Part shown: positions 42,704-48,356 of the stretch, piece by piece
How positions within the stretch are numbered: the stretch's first letter is position 1
How the letters are laid out: each line of letters begins with the position of its first letter
From: an uncultured Dysosmobacter sp.
GTDB taxonomy: Bacteria > Bacillota > Clostridia > Oscillospirales > Oscillospiraceae
Length of the DNA: 64,000 bases
Direction: 5' to 3'
Assembly: GCA_934563745.1 (NCBI GenBank)
Contig: CAKTHE010000001.1
Location: 62,001-126,000, forward strand
The notes under the pieces: model-generated
What the model saw: the letters and a program-made list of their open reading frames with translations, nothing else
Told to the model about the DNA's origin: nothing
Databases searched by the model: none
Program-made: the position numbers and the translations under genes

Positions 42704-42764
42704 AATTTTACCGTGTTTAGTAAGTTTCGTATGCCGACGAACTGCTCGAGGTTTTACTGATTTC
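42704..42764 (-). promoter_or_regulatory. Promoter/operator repeat, copy 3
   Basis: Minus strand: GTCGGCATACGAAACTTACT, then AAACACGGTAAAAT. Same layout as copies 1, 2 and 4, upstream of the 110-residue gene. Confidence 0.7.
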
Positions 42765-42792
42765 GCTAAGCACTTCTGACAGGTCTCGCCGA

Positions 42793-42981
42793 TCAGGCTT
42801 TGCGGGCGTCGGCTACATACGCGGCCGCCTCTTTGTAGGTATCGAAGTAGTCGTGGTACTCGTCGCAAGTCTTATTTTCGCTCATGTGATTCTCAGGCTT
42901 GCAATCGGCCTCGATCGGCGCGAGATTGACTTTTACCTTGCCAGAGTCAAAAAACTTGGTGACAACATGCCAGAACGTCAT
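42793..42981 (-). CDS. Small hypothetical phage protein
   Basis: 62 residues, start after GGAGGTACACCCCT. Two parts, MTFWHVVTKFFDSGKVKVNL and an acidic, aromatic end (CDEYHDYFDTYKEAAAYVAD). No family recognised. Confidence 0.6.
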   Translation of the reverse strand: MTFWHVVTKFFDSGKVKVNLAPIEADCKPENHMSENKTCDEYHDYFDTYKEAAAYVADARKA

Positions 42982-43052
42982 AGGGGTGTACCTCCTTCAA
43001 AAATTAAGCATTTACAAATCAAGTGGAACGATATATAATGAAAGGCACCTTG

Positions 43053-43084
43053 GAGCCCAGCCGGTCTTGCGACCGGCCAGGCTC
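43053..43084 (-). terminator. GC hairpin after the 34-residue gene
   Basis: GAGCC..GCCGGTC / GACCGGC..GGCTC around TTGC, 17 bases beyond the stop on the minus strand; no T-run follows directly. Confidence 0.5.
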
Positions 43085-43100
43085 ATGGGGTGATTAGCGG

Positions 43101-43205
43101 TTATTCATCTTCGAGAAGCTCATAAAGCTCTTCTTCGGAGACAACCTCGATCTGTCGGTCATTGACTTTACCGAGGTAACCGTAAGGGGTGTAGCCGTCA
43201 GGCAT
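43101..43205 (-). CDS. 34-residue phage micro-protein
   Basis: MPDGYTPYGYLGKVNDRQIE followed by an acidic end rich in Glu and Leu. AGGAGGTGC lies upstream with good spacing, and the gene stands between promoter repeat 4 and a hairpin, supporting expression. No family recognised. Confidence 0.5.
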   Translation of the reverse strand: MPDGYTPYGYLGKVNDRQIEVVSEEELYELLEDE

Positions 43206-43289
43206 TTCATGCACCTCCTTTCTTAGAGCTTGCAGGTAACGGCTGCGAGCTCTTTCTTTTTGTCAAGCTCCTTTCCTCTTGACATTTAT

Positions 43290-43350
43290 AATTTTACCGC
43301 GTTTAGTAGGTTTCGTATGCCGACGAACTGCTCAGCGTTTTCAGTAAAAA
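43290..43350 (-). promoter_or_regulatory. Promoter/operator repeat, copy 4
   Basis: Minus strand: GTCGGCATACGAAACCTACT, then AAACGCGGTAAAAT, upstream of the 34-residue gene and back to back with copy 5. Confidence 0.7.
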
Positions 43351-43368
43351 CCTGTTGGGTTCTGCCGA

Positions 43369-43397
43369 TTTACAACGCTTACTAAACACGGTAAAAT
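43369..43397 (+). promoter_or_regulatory. Plus-strand promoter, copy 5 of the repeat
   Basis: TTTACA at 43369-43374 and TAAAAT at 43392-43397, 17 bases apart, with the shared CTTACTAAACACGG between them. It faces the ribbon-helix-helix gene, so that protein probably binds the shared motif and controls all five sites. Confidence 0.75.
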
Positions 43398-43505
43398 TGA
43401 TATTGTGAGAGAGGGGGCCCCTCAACTTTATACGGTCGACATTATATGTGGTTTGCCGCTCGTCCTTTATACTAATAATAGTAAAAAGGAAAGGACGGTG
43501 GACGC

Positions 43506-43694
43506 ATGGCCTACTCGGACGCCCAGCGAGAAGCGACGGAACGCTACAACCGCAAGACCTACGAGCGCATTGAGCTGAAGGTGAAAAAGGGCCAGAAGGA
43601 CTATATTCAAAAAGCTGCGGCGAGTGTCGGCAAGAGCGTCAACCGGTTTATCCTGGACCTGGTAGCGAAGGAGACCGGCAACGATGAAATATGA
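43506..43694 (+). CDS. Ribbon-helix-helix (Arc-like) DNA-binding protein
   Basis: 62 residues. The pattern YERIELKVKKGQKDYIQKAA and then ASVGKSVNRFILDLVAKETG is the beta-strand/helix/helix of Arc/MetJ-type repressors. It is one of only two phage genes here on the plus strand and is expressed from promoter copy 5. It is the best candidate for the regulator of the dispersed promoter repeats. Start after GAAAGGACGGTGGACGC. Confidence 0.8.
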   Translation: MAYSDAQREATERYNRKTYERIELKVKKGQKDYIQKAAASVGKSVNRFILDLVAKETGNDEI

Positions 43695-43887
43695 TCTCCT
43701 CGTCCGGTATATGGACGCAGGCCGAGCTTGCGAAGAACGCTTGCATGAGGTCGCAGAACCGTCCCAAGCAGTCCGAGCCTTTGCGCTGAATAATGATCTC
43801 GCTGCGTCAGACTGGCTTACTTGCGAGGTCTACGCGCCCACCGGCGAGCTCGTCGGAAAGTTGGCGTACAACGGCCGCAAAATATAA
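43684..43887 (+). CDS. Small hypothetical protein downstream of the RHH gene
   Basis: 67 residues, overlapping the RHH gene by 11 bases, so translationally coupled. Mixed alpha/beta sequence (WLTCEVYAPTGELVGKLAYN). No toxin motif is seen, although an RHH plus small partner arrangement is also that of some toxin-antitoxin pairs. Confidence 0.6.
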   Translation: MKYDLLVRYMDAGRACEERLHEVAEPSQAVRAFALNNDLAASDWLTCEVYAPTGELVGKLAYNGRKI

Positions 43888-43895
43888 AAGAAAAA

Positions 43896-43932
43896 GAGCC
43901 CTCCCGCGGACGAATCCGCAGGAGGGCTTTTC
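43896..43932. terminator. Bidirectional terminator
   Basis: AAAAAGAGCCCTCC.GCGGA / TCCGC.GGAGGGCTTTT, between the convergent RHH unit and the lysis module. Confidence 0.85.
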
Positions 43933-43934
43933 AG

Positions 43935-44258
43935 TTAGATCGGAGGGCTGTTTTTATCCTCGTCCTCGGTGAAGTCTTTTGCTTTGGCGGCCTCGAACGT
44001 GATACCGCCTCGTTTGTGATCGGATTTCGCAAGCCCGAGATACCCGTTCGCGCCGGCAATGATGACCGCCTCGCCTACGCCGGTCGCAGCAGTAAGCCAG
44101 GCAGCCGTGGCGGTGTAGCCCCCCTTGATGCAGAGGTACATAAGGAAGAGGCACTCTTGCACGATCAAGAGACCGGCAAGAATCGTCAACAGGCATACGA
44201 GCTTGCTCCATTCGATCTTGACCTTCTTCTTTGAGGGCTTTTTCTCATGGCGCCCCAT
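43935..44258 (-). CDS. Small membrane protein of the lysis module
   Basis: 107 residues from ATG at 44258 (MGRHEKKPSKKKVKIEW), sharing ATGA with the endolysin stop. Two hydrophobic segments (LVCLLTILAGLLIVQECLFL, then TAAWLTAATGVGEAVIIAGA) and an acidic tail. It is possibly a holin- or antiholin-like protein. The frame reaching 44333 is open but has no ribosome site. Confidence 0.65.
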   Translation of the reverse strand: MGRHEKKPSKKKVKIEWSKLVCLLTILAGLLIVQECLFLMYLCIKGGYTATAAWLTAATGVGEAVIIAGANGYLGLAKSDHKRGGITFEAAKAKDFTEDEDKNSPPI

Positions 44259-45073
44259 CAGGCAATGCCCAGGGCCTTCGCGTACCGGAAGAGCACGGTC
44301 GCGAACTGCTCGCGGGTCAGGAAGTCCTGCCACATGTAATTCGGTTCGCCGTTCGGCAGCGGGTTACCGCCAACCATGAGGCCCTTGTCGATCATAAATT
44401 GACGGCCTTCGGCACTGTAACTGCCGCAGTCGTTGTCCTGCAACTCCGCGCGGTAAGCCGCCATTGCGACCTTGAACATATCGTTGAATTGATCTTGCGT
44501 CATTTCCTCAGTCTCCTCTCCCGCAAGGCTCCAATCAGGCCGGCCATAGCCCGCGATCTGGTTGTAGCTGAGCGAATAACTCTTGTCACGCACCGCGCCG
44601 CCGTTCGGGACGACGCCAGGCGCGCTTGAGGTGTTGCCCTCGATCGTGTAGACCCTGCCGCCTGCGACCTTCTCCACGAGGCCGGTGTGGTACGAGCTTG
44701 CGCCGCCGTCGTTCGTGAAGAAAATCTGGTCGCCAGGCTGCGGGTCCTTGAAGAAGCGGCCGGCCTTCTTGTAGTAGCCCATGCTGTAAGTACACCCCGC
44801 GCCTGCGCCCTTCTTCGGCTGGAAGGTCATAGCCATTCCGAGCTCAAGGCCGAAGGTGTAAATAAAGCAGTAGTCTACGAAGCAGTCGCACCATGCGTAG
44901 CCGTTCTTCTTGCCGTTGTAGACGACCTCGAGATCGTCCAGGAAGGCCGCGAACTTGTTCCAGTTATTGTAACCGGCGTTCGCGGTCTTGTCCTCGAGCT
45001 GGGCGTTCGTCGCCTTCTCGAGGTACCCGTTCTCTGAACGGGCGGTAGCGAGTACACGCTGAACAGGTGTCAT
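44258..45073 (-). CDS. CHAP-domain endolysin with SLH-like C-terminus
   Basis: 271 residues from ATG at 45073 (AAGGAGGTCTAAAGCT). The CHAP amidase/endopeptidase domain covers about residues 10-185: YAWCDCFVDYCF holds the catalytic Cys, SSYHTGLVEKV the His, and VYTIEGNTS the acidic residue. The C-terminal 80 residues (QFMIDKGLMVGGNPLP, FLTREQFATVLFRYAKAL) look like a single S-layer-homology-type repeat, a plausible wall-binding part given the SLH proteins of the host. It degrades peptidoglycan at lysis. Confidence 0.9.
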   Translation of the reverse strand: MTPVQRVLATARSENGYLEKATNAQLEDKTANAGYNNWNKFAAFLDDLEVVYNGKKNGYAWCDCFVDYCFIYTFGLELGMAMTFQPKKGAGAGCTYSMGYYKKAGRFFKDPQPGDQIFFTNDGGASSYHTGLVEKVAGGRVYTIEGNTSSAPGVVPNGGAVRDKSYSLSYNQIAGYGRPDWSLAGEETEEMTQDQFNDMFKVAMAAYRAELQDNDCGSYSAEGRQFMIDKGLMVGGNPLPNGEPNYMWQDFLTREQFATVLFRYAKALGIA

Positions 45074-45077
45074 AGCT

Positions 45078-45290
45078 TTAGACCTCCTTGCCGGTGCCGT
45101 CAATCGCGTCCTGGGTCTTCTGGGACTGGGTGCCGAAGTAGAAGGCGATAATGACGGCGTAGATCGTCATAAAATCCTGGCTGATCTTGCCGACGATCGC
45201 CATATAGGCGAACACGCCGGTCAGGACCAGGGTGACGATCGACTTGACGCTCAGTAGATTGCCGAGTCTCTTGATGATCTTTTCGTTCAT
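45078..45290 (-). CDS. Phage holin
   Basis: 70 residues. MNEKIIKRLGNLLSVKSIVT, one hydrophobic segment, a short polar turn (GKISQ), a second segment (FMTIYAVIIAFYFGT) and a polar tail SQKTQDAIDGTGKEV. This is the layout of small Gram-positive phage holins. It lies immediately before the endolysin gene. Confidence 0.85.
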   Translation of the reverse strand: MNEKIIKRLGNLLSVKSIVTLVLTGVFAYMAIVGKISQDFMTIYAVIIAFYFGTQSQKTQDAIDGTGKEV

Positions 45291-45595
45291 TCCAAATCTC
45301 CTTTCTCAGCCTGCGTGTGGTCGGTTGGCAGCGACAGGAATTTCGCTTTCAGGTCGTCCATGACGCCGTTGACGCCCAGGCTGTGATACTGCGTCCAGCA
45401 GTTGATGAAATTTTCGCGAGCATAGATCGGGGCGTACCCCCGTTCGCTCCACTTGTTATAGTCGGCGATCATCTGCGCCCTGAGGAGTGCCTGTACGCCG
45501 AGCCGAACGCCCTTGATCTGGGCGAACAGCAAACGAAAAACGCCGACAAGCAGGCCGCCGGCGCCGAGAAGGCTGAGGACCTGGTAAAGCGTCAT
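45287..45595 (-). CDS. Phage membrane-anchored protein of the lysis region
   Basis: 102 residues. A hydrophobic N-terminus (LYQVLSLLGAGGLLVGVFRL) suggests a membrane anchor; the rest is helical (IADYNKWSERGYAPIYAREN). It overlaps the holin start by four bases. Proteins of this type recur next to holins in Clostridial phages; the role is unproven. Confidence 0.65.
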   Translation of the reverse strand: MTLYQVLSLLGAGGLLVGVFRLLFAQIKGVRLGVQALLRAQMIADYNKWSERGYAPIYARENFINCWTQYHSLGVNGVMDDLKAKFLSLPTDHTQAEKGDLE

Positions 45596-46203
45596 TCAGC
45601 TACCTCCGTCCAGCCATAAACGCCAGGCTCCCAGACGTTGTTGTCCACGTTAGAGGTCCAGTGCTTATCAGAGTGAGAGACCTTTGCGCCCTTGGCGTAG
45701 GCGTCATGCGCGCCCTGGGGCTGAGACCAAACCGGCCACTCTTCGGCAGGGTCGGCGGTAGCTTTCCATAAGCTGGAGGTGGCATCGGGAGTCCAGTCCG
45801 CCTGCGAGGTATGATCTTGCAGGCAACGGTAAAGTTGGCCGCCATATTTGCGAATATTGCCAGTCTTATAGGCGATCGGGTAGGCCCAGGCAGCAAACAG
45901 GTCAACGTGCTCATTGGCGGTCGTGTCATCGACCGCGCCGCTTTCCGCAGCGTTTACGAAGAGAATCGACTGCACGGCCACGGCTTCGGTAGTGAGCGCG
46001 CCCGCGTCCACGAAGGCAAGCGTAACGCGCTCCAGGTCGTCCGTGGTGGACTTCCCCTCAAGGCCATACACTTTACCTTCCCAGACGATACCGTGAGCCC
46101 TGGACTCGCCACAGAGTCCCCAGGAGCCATTCTCAAGCGGCTCGACAAAGTTCGGTTGCTCGGTCAGCCCCAGAGTAGTCCCATCTTTTACGATTCGGTA
46201 CAT
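45592..46203 (-). CDS. Phage protein with chitin-binding-like (CBM5/12) C-terminus
   Basis: 203 residues from ATG at 46203 (GGAGGGCAACTA). The C-terminal 45 residues (AYAKGAKVSHSDKHWTSNVD and NNVWEPGVYGWTEV) match the aromatic pattern of the CBM5/12 carbohydrate-binding module, often found in phage tail or baseplate accessory proteins. A second module around YGGQLYRCLQDHTSQADW is similar. The gene start lies inside the 3' end of the reverse transcriptase gene (71-base overlap). It may help host-surface binding. Confidence 0.78.
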   Translation of the reverse strand: MYRIVKDGTTLGLTEQPNFVEPLENGSWGLCGESRAHGIVWEGKVYGLEGKSTTDDLERVTLAFVDAGALTTEAVAVQSILFVNAAESGAVDDTTANEHVDLFAAWAYPIAYKTGNIRKYGGQLYRCLQDHTSQADWTPDATSSLWKATADPAEEWPVWSQPQGAHDAYAKGAKVSHSDKHWTSNVDNNVWEPGVYGWTEVAE

Positions 46204-47350
46204 TAGTTGCCCTCCATTTCGTTTTATCGTTCGGGTGGAACCCGAAAAGATGCTTGAAAAATAGATCGATACGCGCGACGGCCTTGAAGCTGTCGCCTCG
46301 TCGCATGTGTCCCTTGAAGCTGTCATAGGCGGTGCGAATATCCTCGAGCGAGAACTCGCCGGCCTCGTACCACTTGCGGAACTTGAAGAGCTTTCTCTTC
46401 ATCGCGCGCATGGACGCACGGCTCATTTTGCGAAGGACTCGGCCGGTCTCCGTCAAGATGAACTTCGTTTTGAGGAATACAATGCCGCGTGTGATCGGGC
46501 GGATTTTGGTCTTGCGCAGGTTGAGCGTGATACCCAACTCGGCGCAGACCTCTTTGATTCTTTCGAGGCAATACTCCAAATAGTGAATATCCTCATGAAT
46601 CAAATAGCCGTCGTCCATATAGCGGCCGTAGCCCTTGATTTGAAGCTCTTCTTTGATAATGTGGTCGAGCTTGTTCGGAAGCATGAGGGCCGCGTTTTGC
46701 GAGATTTGACTGCCAAGGCCGTACCCGACCGGGCCAAAGTTTTCAAGGAAGTCGTTTGCGAGCTTTCTGGTCTTCGGGTCGTGAACACGACGGGCGAGCT
46801 CGTTCTTGACGGTCCAGTGCTGCGCCGAGCCGAAGTAGTCCTTGAAGTCGAAGACGAGAATACCACCTTTGAGACCGTGCTTGCGGAAATGTCGCTGCAA
46901 ATGGCAGTTAAGACGGTCCATCGCGAAGTCGATGCCTTTACCTTTGATGCTCGCGGCGTTGTCATAGATAAAAGCTGGCTGAAAAACCTTTGTGATAACC
47001 TGGTCGCAGAGATTTCTCTGAACGGCGCGCTCCGTGATATGGACGCTGCGAATATGGCGCCATTTTCCGCGATCGTAAATGTCAAACTCGTAGAAGCCTC
47101 GGCTCTTATATGTTCCAGCCATCAACTGTGCATGGGTCTTTGCGGTATTCGAGATGATGTTCATTCGGTAGCGCTGCGTCGAGCATTTCCAGTTGACATT
47201 CTTGCAGCAGGTTTGTCCTGCTTGAAATAGATTGCTAAAAGAGAAGGCCTCCTCAAAGCTGCCGCAAGCAATGCTGCGCGCAAGCCTTTTGGCTTGCCTC
47301 CTCTGGCAGCGGCGTTGATACCTAAGCTCGTGCCGCTCTTCGCTTGTCAT
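46133..47350 (-). CDS. Reverse transcriptase of the diversity-generating retroelement
   Basis: 405 residues. Palm motifs: VFDFKDYF at 166-173 (first catalytic Asp), GYGLGSQISQNAALML at about 209-224 (LGSQISQ replaces the retroviral QG motif and is typical of retroelement RTs of this class), and YGRYMDDGYLIHED with YMDD at 244-247. A thumb-like basic C-terminus follows. It makes cDNA from the template-repeat RNA with errors at adenines. The gene order target-Avd-template-RT is canonical. Start after GGAGACAATTTAATCT. It contains no maturase or endonuclease domain. Confidence 0.96.
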   Translation of the reverse strand: MTSEERHELRYQRRCQRRQAKRLARSIACGSFEEAFSFSNLFQAGQTCCKNVNWKCSTQRYRMNIISNTAKTHAQLMAGTYKSRGFYEFDIYDRGKWRHIRSVHITERAVQRNLCDQVITKVFQPAFIYDNAASIKGKGIDFAMDRLNCHLQRHFRKHGLKGGILVFDFKDYFGSAQHWTVKNELARRVHDPKTRKLANDFLENFGPVGYGLGSQISQNAALMLPNKLDHIIKEELQIKGYGRYMDDGYLIHEDIHYLEYCLERIKEVCAELGITLNLRKTKIRPITRGIVFLKTKFILTETGRVLRKMSRASMRAMKRKLFKFRKWYEAGEFSLEDIRTAYDSFKGHMRRGDSFKAVARIDLFFKHLFGFHPNDKTKWRATNVPNRKRWDYSGADRATELCRAA

Positions 47351-47587
47351 AGATTAAATTGTCTCCTTCGTACAGTGGTATTTATAGAGCGCGTGTTATA
47401 ACTGCGTAGCGGCGCCGTCCATGAAACTCGGTACCCGCGCGCTTCCGAGCCATGCAAGCAGCGTCCAGACGGCCGCATCGACGGAGTGTTTTTGGCCCGT
47501 CGGCCAGGGCTGCAAGTCCTCCTTCCGTATCGGTCCTGCTTTCGCTCTAAAGAGAGCTACTCGGTCTCACCAGGAAATAAACGGAAT
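47351..47587 (-). ncRNA. Spacer RNA between template repeat and RT
   Basis: 237 non-coding bases between the template and the RT start on the minus strand. In characterised retroelements the RNA downstream of the template folds, binds RT and Avd and primes cDNA synthesis; this stretch is in the right place and of suitable length. Its sequence includes several GC-rich complementary segments, but I have not folded it. Confidence 0.65.
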
Positions 47588-47710
47588 CCGAAGGCCACGC
47601 CATTCGAGTTGCTGGCGTTGTTGTTGTTGGCGTTGCCGTTGCTGTTGACATTACAGAAGTTGGTAGAGTTGCTCGCATTAGGAGAACGCTCCCACCAGTT
47701 GTTCGCAGAC
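47588..47710 (-). repeat. Template repeat (TR) of the retroelement
   Basis: About 123 bases. Read in the target frame it encodes SANNWWERSPNASNSTNF then CNVNSNGNANNNNASNSN, with 15 AAC/AAT codons. Asn codons with adenine in the first two positions can become 15 amino acids without forming stops, the hallmark of these templates. It matches VR1 (48217-48356) and VR2 (39962-40098) except at adenines. The flanking ORF reading through it is a shadow; the TR is expected to act as RNA. Confidence 0.96.
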
Positions 47711-47737
47711 AGGGCAACAATGCAGGACTTGACCCAG

Positions 47738-48166
47738 TTATTCGGGAAGATTTTTATATCGGGCGCGATCTGAGCGCCTGATACCGGAAATGAGTTTGGC
47801 CTCCTCGATGATAAGCTCGCCCCAAACCGTGAAGGCGTTGTCAAAGCCTTTGAAGTTTTCGGGATTCTTCCAGAGGACGCCCGCGAGAAGGCCCAGTTGC
47901 CGGTCGAGGGCTTGAAGTTTAGCGTTTGCCGCGATCAAGTGATCTCGCCGGAGCTGGGCCTCATGTTGGTTGATCGGGAAAATGCTGTTCGCCATCGTGA
48001 CTTCATCGTAGACGGCGCTTGCATGGTCCATGATCTTCTGCGTCAGGTAGAAGGTGTACCTCTTCGGGACCTTGAGACATTGCTCGAGAGTATGGACTTG
48101 CAGCTTTCTCGCGGTCTCAACGAACTGCGCAGAGCTGGCGCCGCGTTTGGATTTGTAGACTGACAT
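47738..48166 (-). CDS. Avd-like accessory variability determinant
   Basis: 142 residues from the second ATG (better spacing to AAAGGA; an ATG two codons upstream is possible). The sequence is almost entirely helical and basic: VETARKLQVHTLEQCLKVPK, RYTFYLTQKIMDHASAVYDE, then RRDHLIAANAKLQALDRQLG. The four-helix pattern and position between the target and the template repeat match Avd, which forms a pentameric barrel that binds the RT and template RNA and is required for mutagenic cDNA synthesis. Confidence 0.88.
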   Translation of the reverse strand: MSVYKSKRGASSAQFVETARKLQVHTLEQCLKVPKRYTFYLTQKIMDHASAVYDEVTMANSIFPINQHEAQLRRDHLIAANAKLQALDRQLGLLAGVLWKNPENFKGFDNAFTVWGELIIEEAKLISGIRRSDRARYKNLPE

Positions 48167-48182
48167 AAGCATTTTCCTTTCC

Positions 48183-48200
48183 GCGGCCCTTACGGGCCGC
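48183..48200 (-). other. Hairpin downstream of variable repeat 1
   Basis: On the coding strand GCGGCCC-GTAA-GGGCCGC: a 7-base stem with a GNRA-type loop, 20 bases beyond the stop of target 1. It is placed like the hairpin after VR2 and like the hairpin required in characterised systems. Confidence 0.75.
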
Positions 48201-48216
48201 AGATATTTGTAGATTA

Positions 48217-48356
48217 CAGATTAAACACAGAAGCCGAAGGCCACGCCAACCGAGGCGCTGGCGGTGTAGTAGCTGGCGTTGCCGTCGCTGTAGACAAAAC
48301 AGAAGATGGTAGAGTTGCTCGCATAAGGAGAACGCTCCCACCAGGTGTACGCAGAC
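48217..48356 (-). repeat. Variable repeat 1 (VR1) of the retroelement
   Basis: Gap-free match to the template repeat with 16 differences, all at coding-strand adenines of the template; 13 of 15 Asn codons are changed (Tyr, Thr, Ile, Phe, Asp, Ser, Ala, Val). The 3' boundary GGCTTCTGTGTTTAATCTG is shared with VR2 and differs from the template there (GGATTCCGTTTATTT). Confidence 0.96.

Noticed and set aside
43506..43887. Toxin-antitoxin pair
   Set aside because: The RHH protein could be an antitoxin, but the partner shows no toxin-family motif, and the promoter repeat suggests a regulator of several phage units instead.
46133..47350. Group II intron or retron reverse transcriptase
   Set aside because: No maturase or endonuclease domain and no msr/msd-like RNA; adjacent template and variable repeats with adenine-only changes identify a diversity-generating retroelement.
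47611..47650. Possible trinucleotide (TTG/AAC) microsatellite
   Set aside because: The run of AAC codons is part of the retroelement template and is explained by its function, not by slippage.
47557..47844. A 95-residue minus-strand ORF running through the template repeat
   Set aside because: It lacks a good start, has an extreme Asn-rich stretch only because of the template's AAC codons, and overlaps the Avd gene in another frame. The region acts as template RNA.
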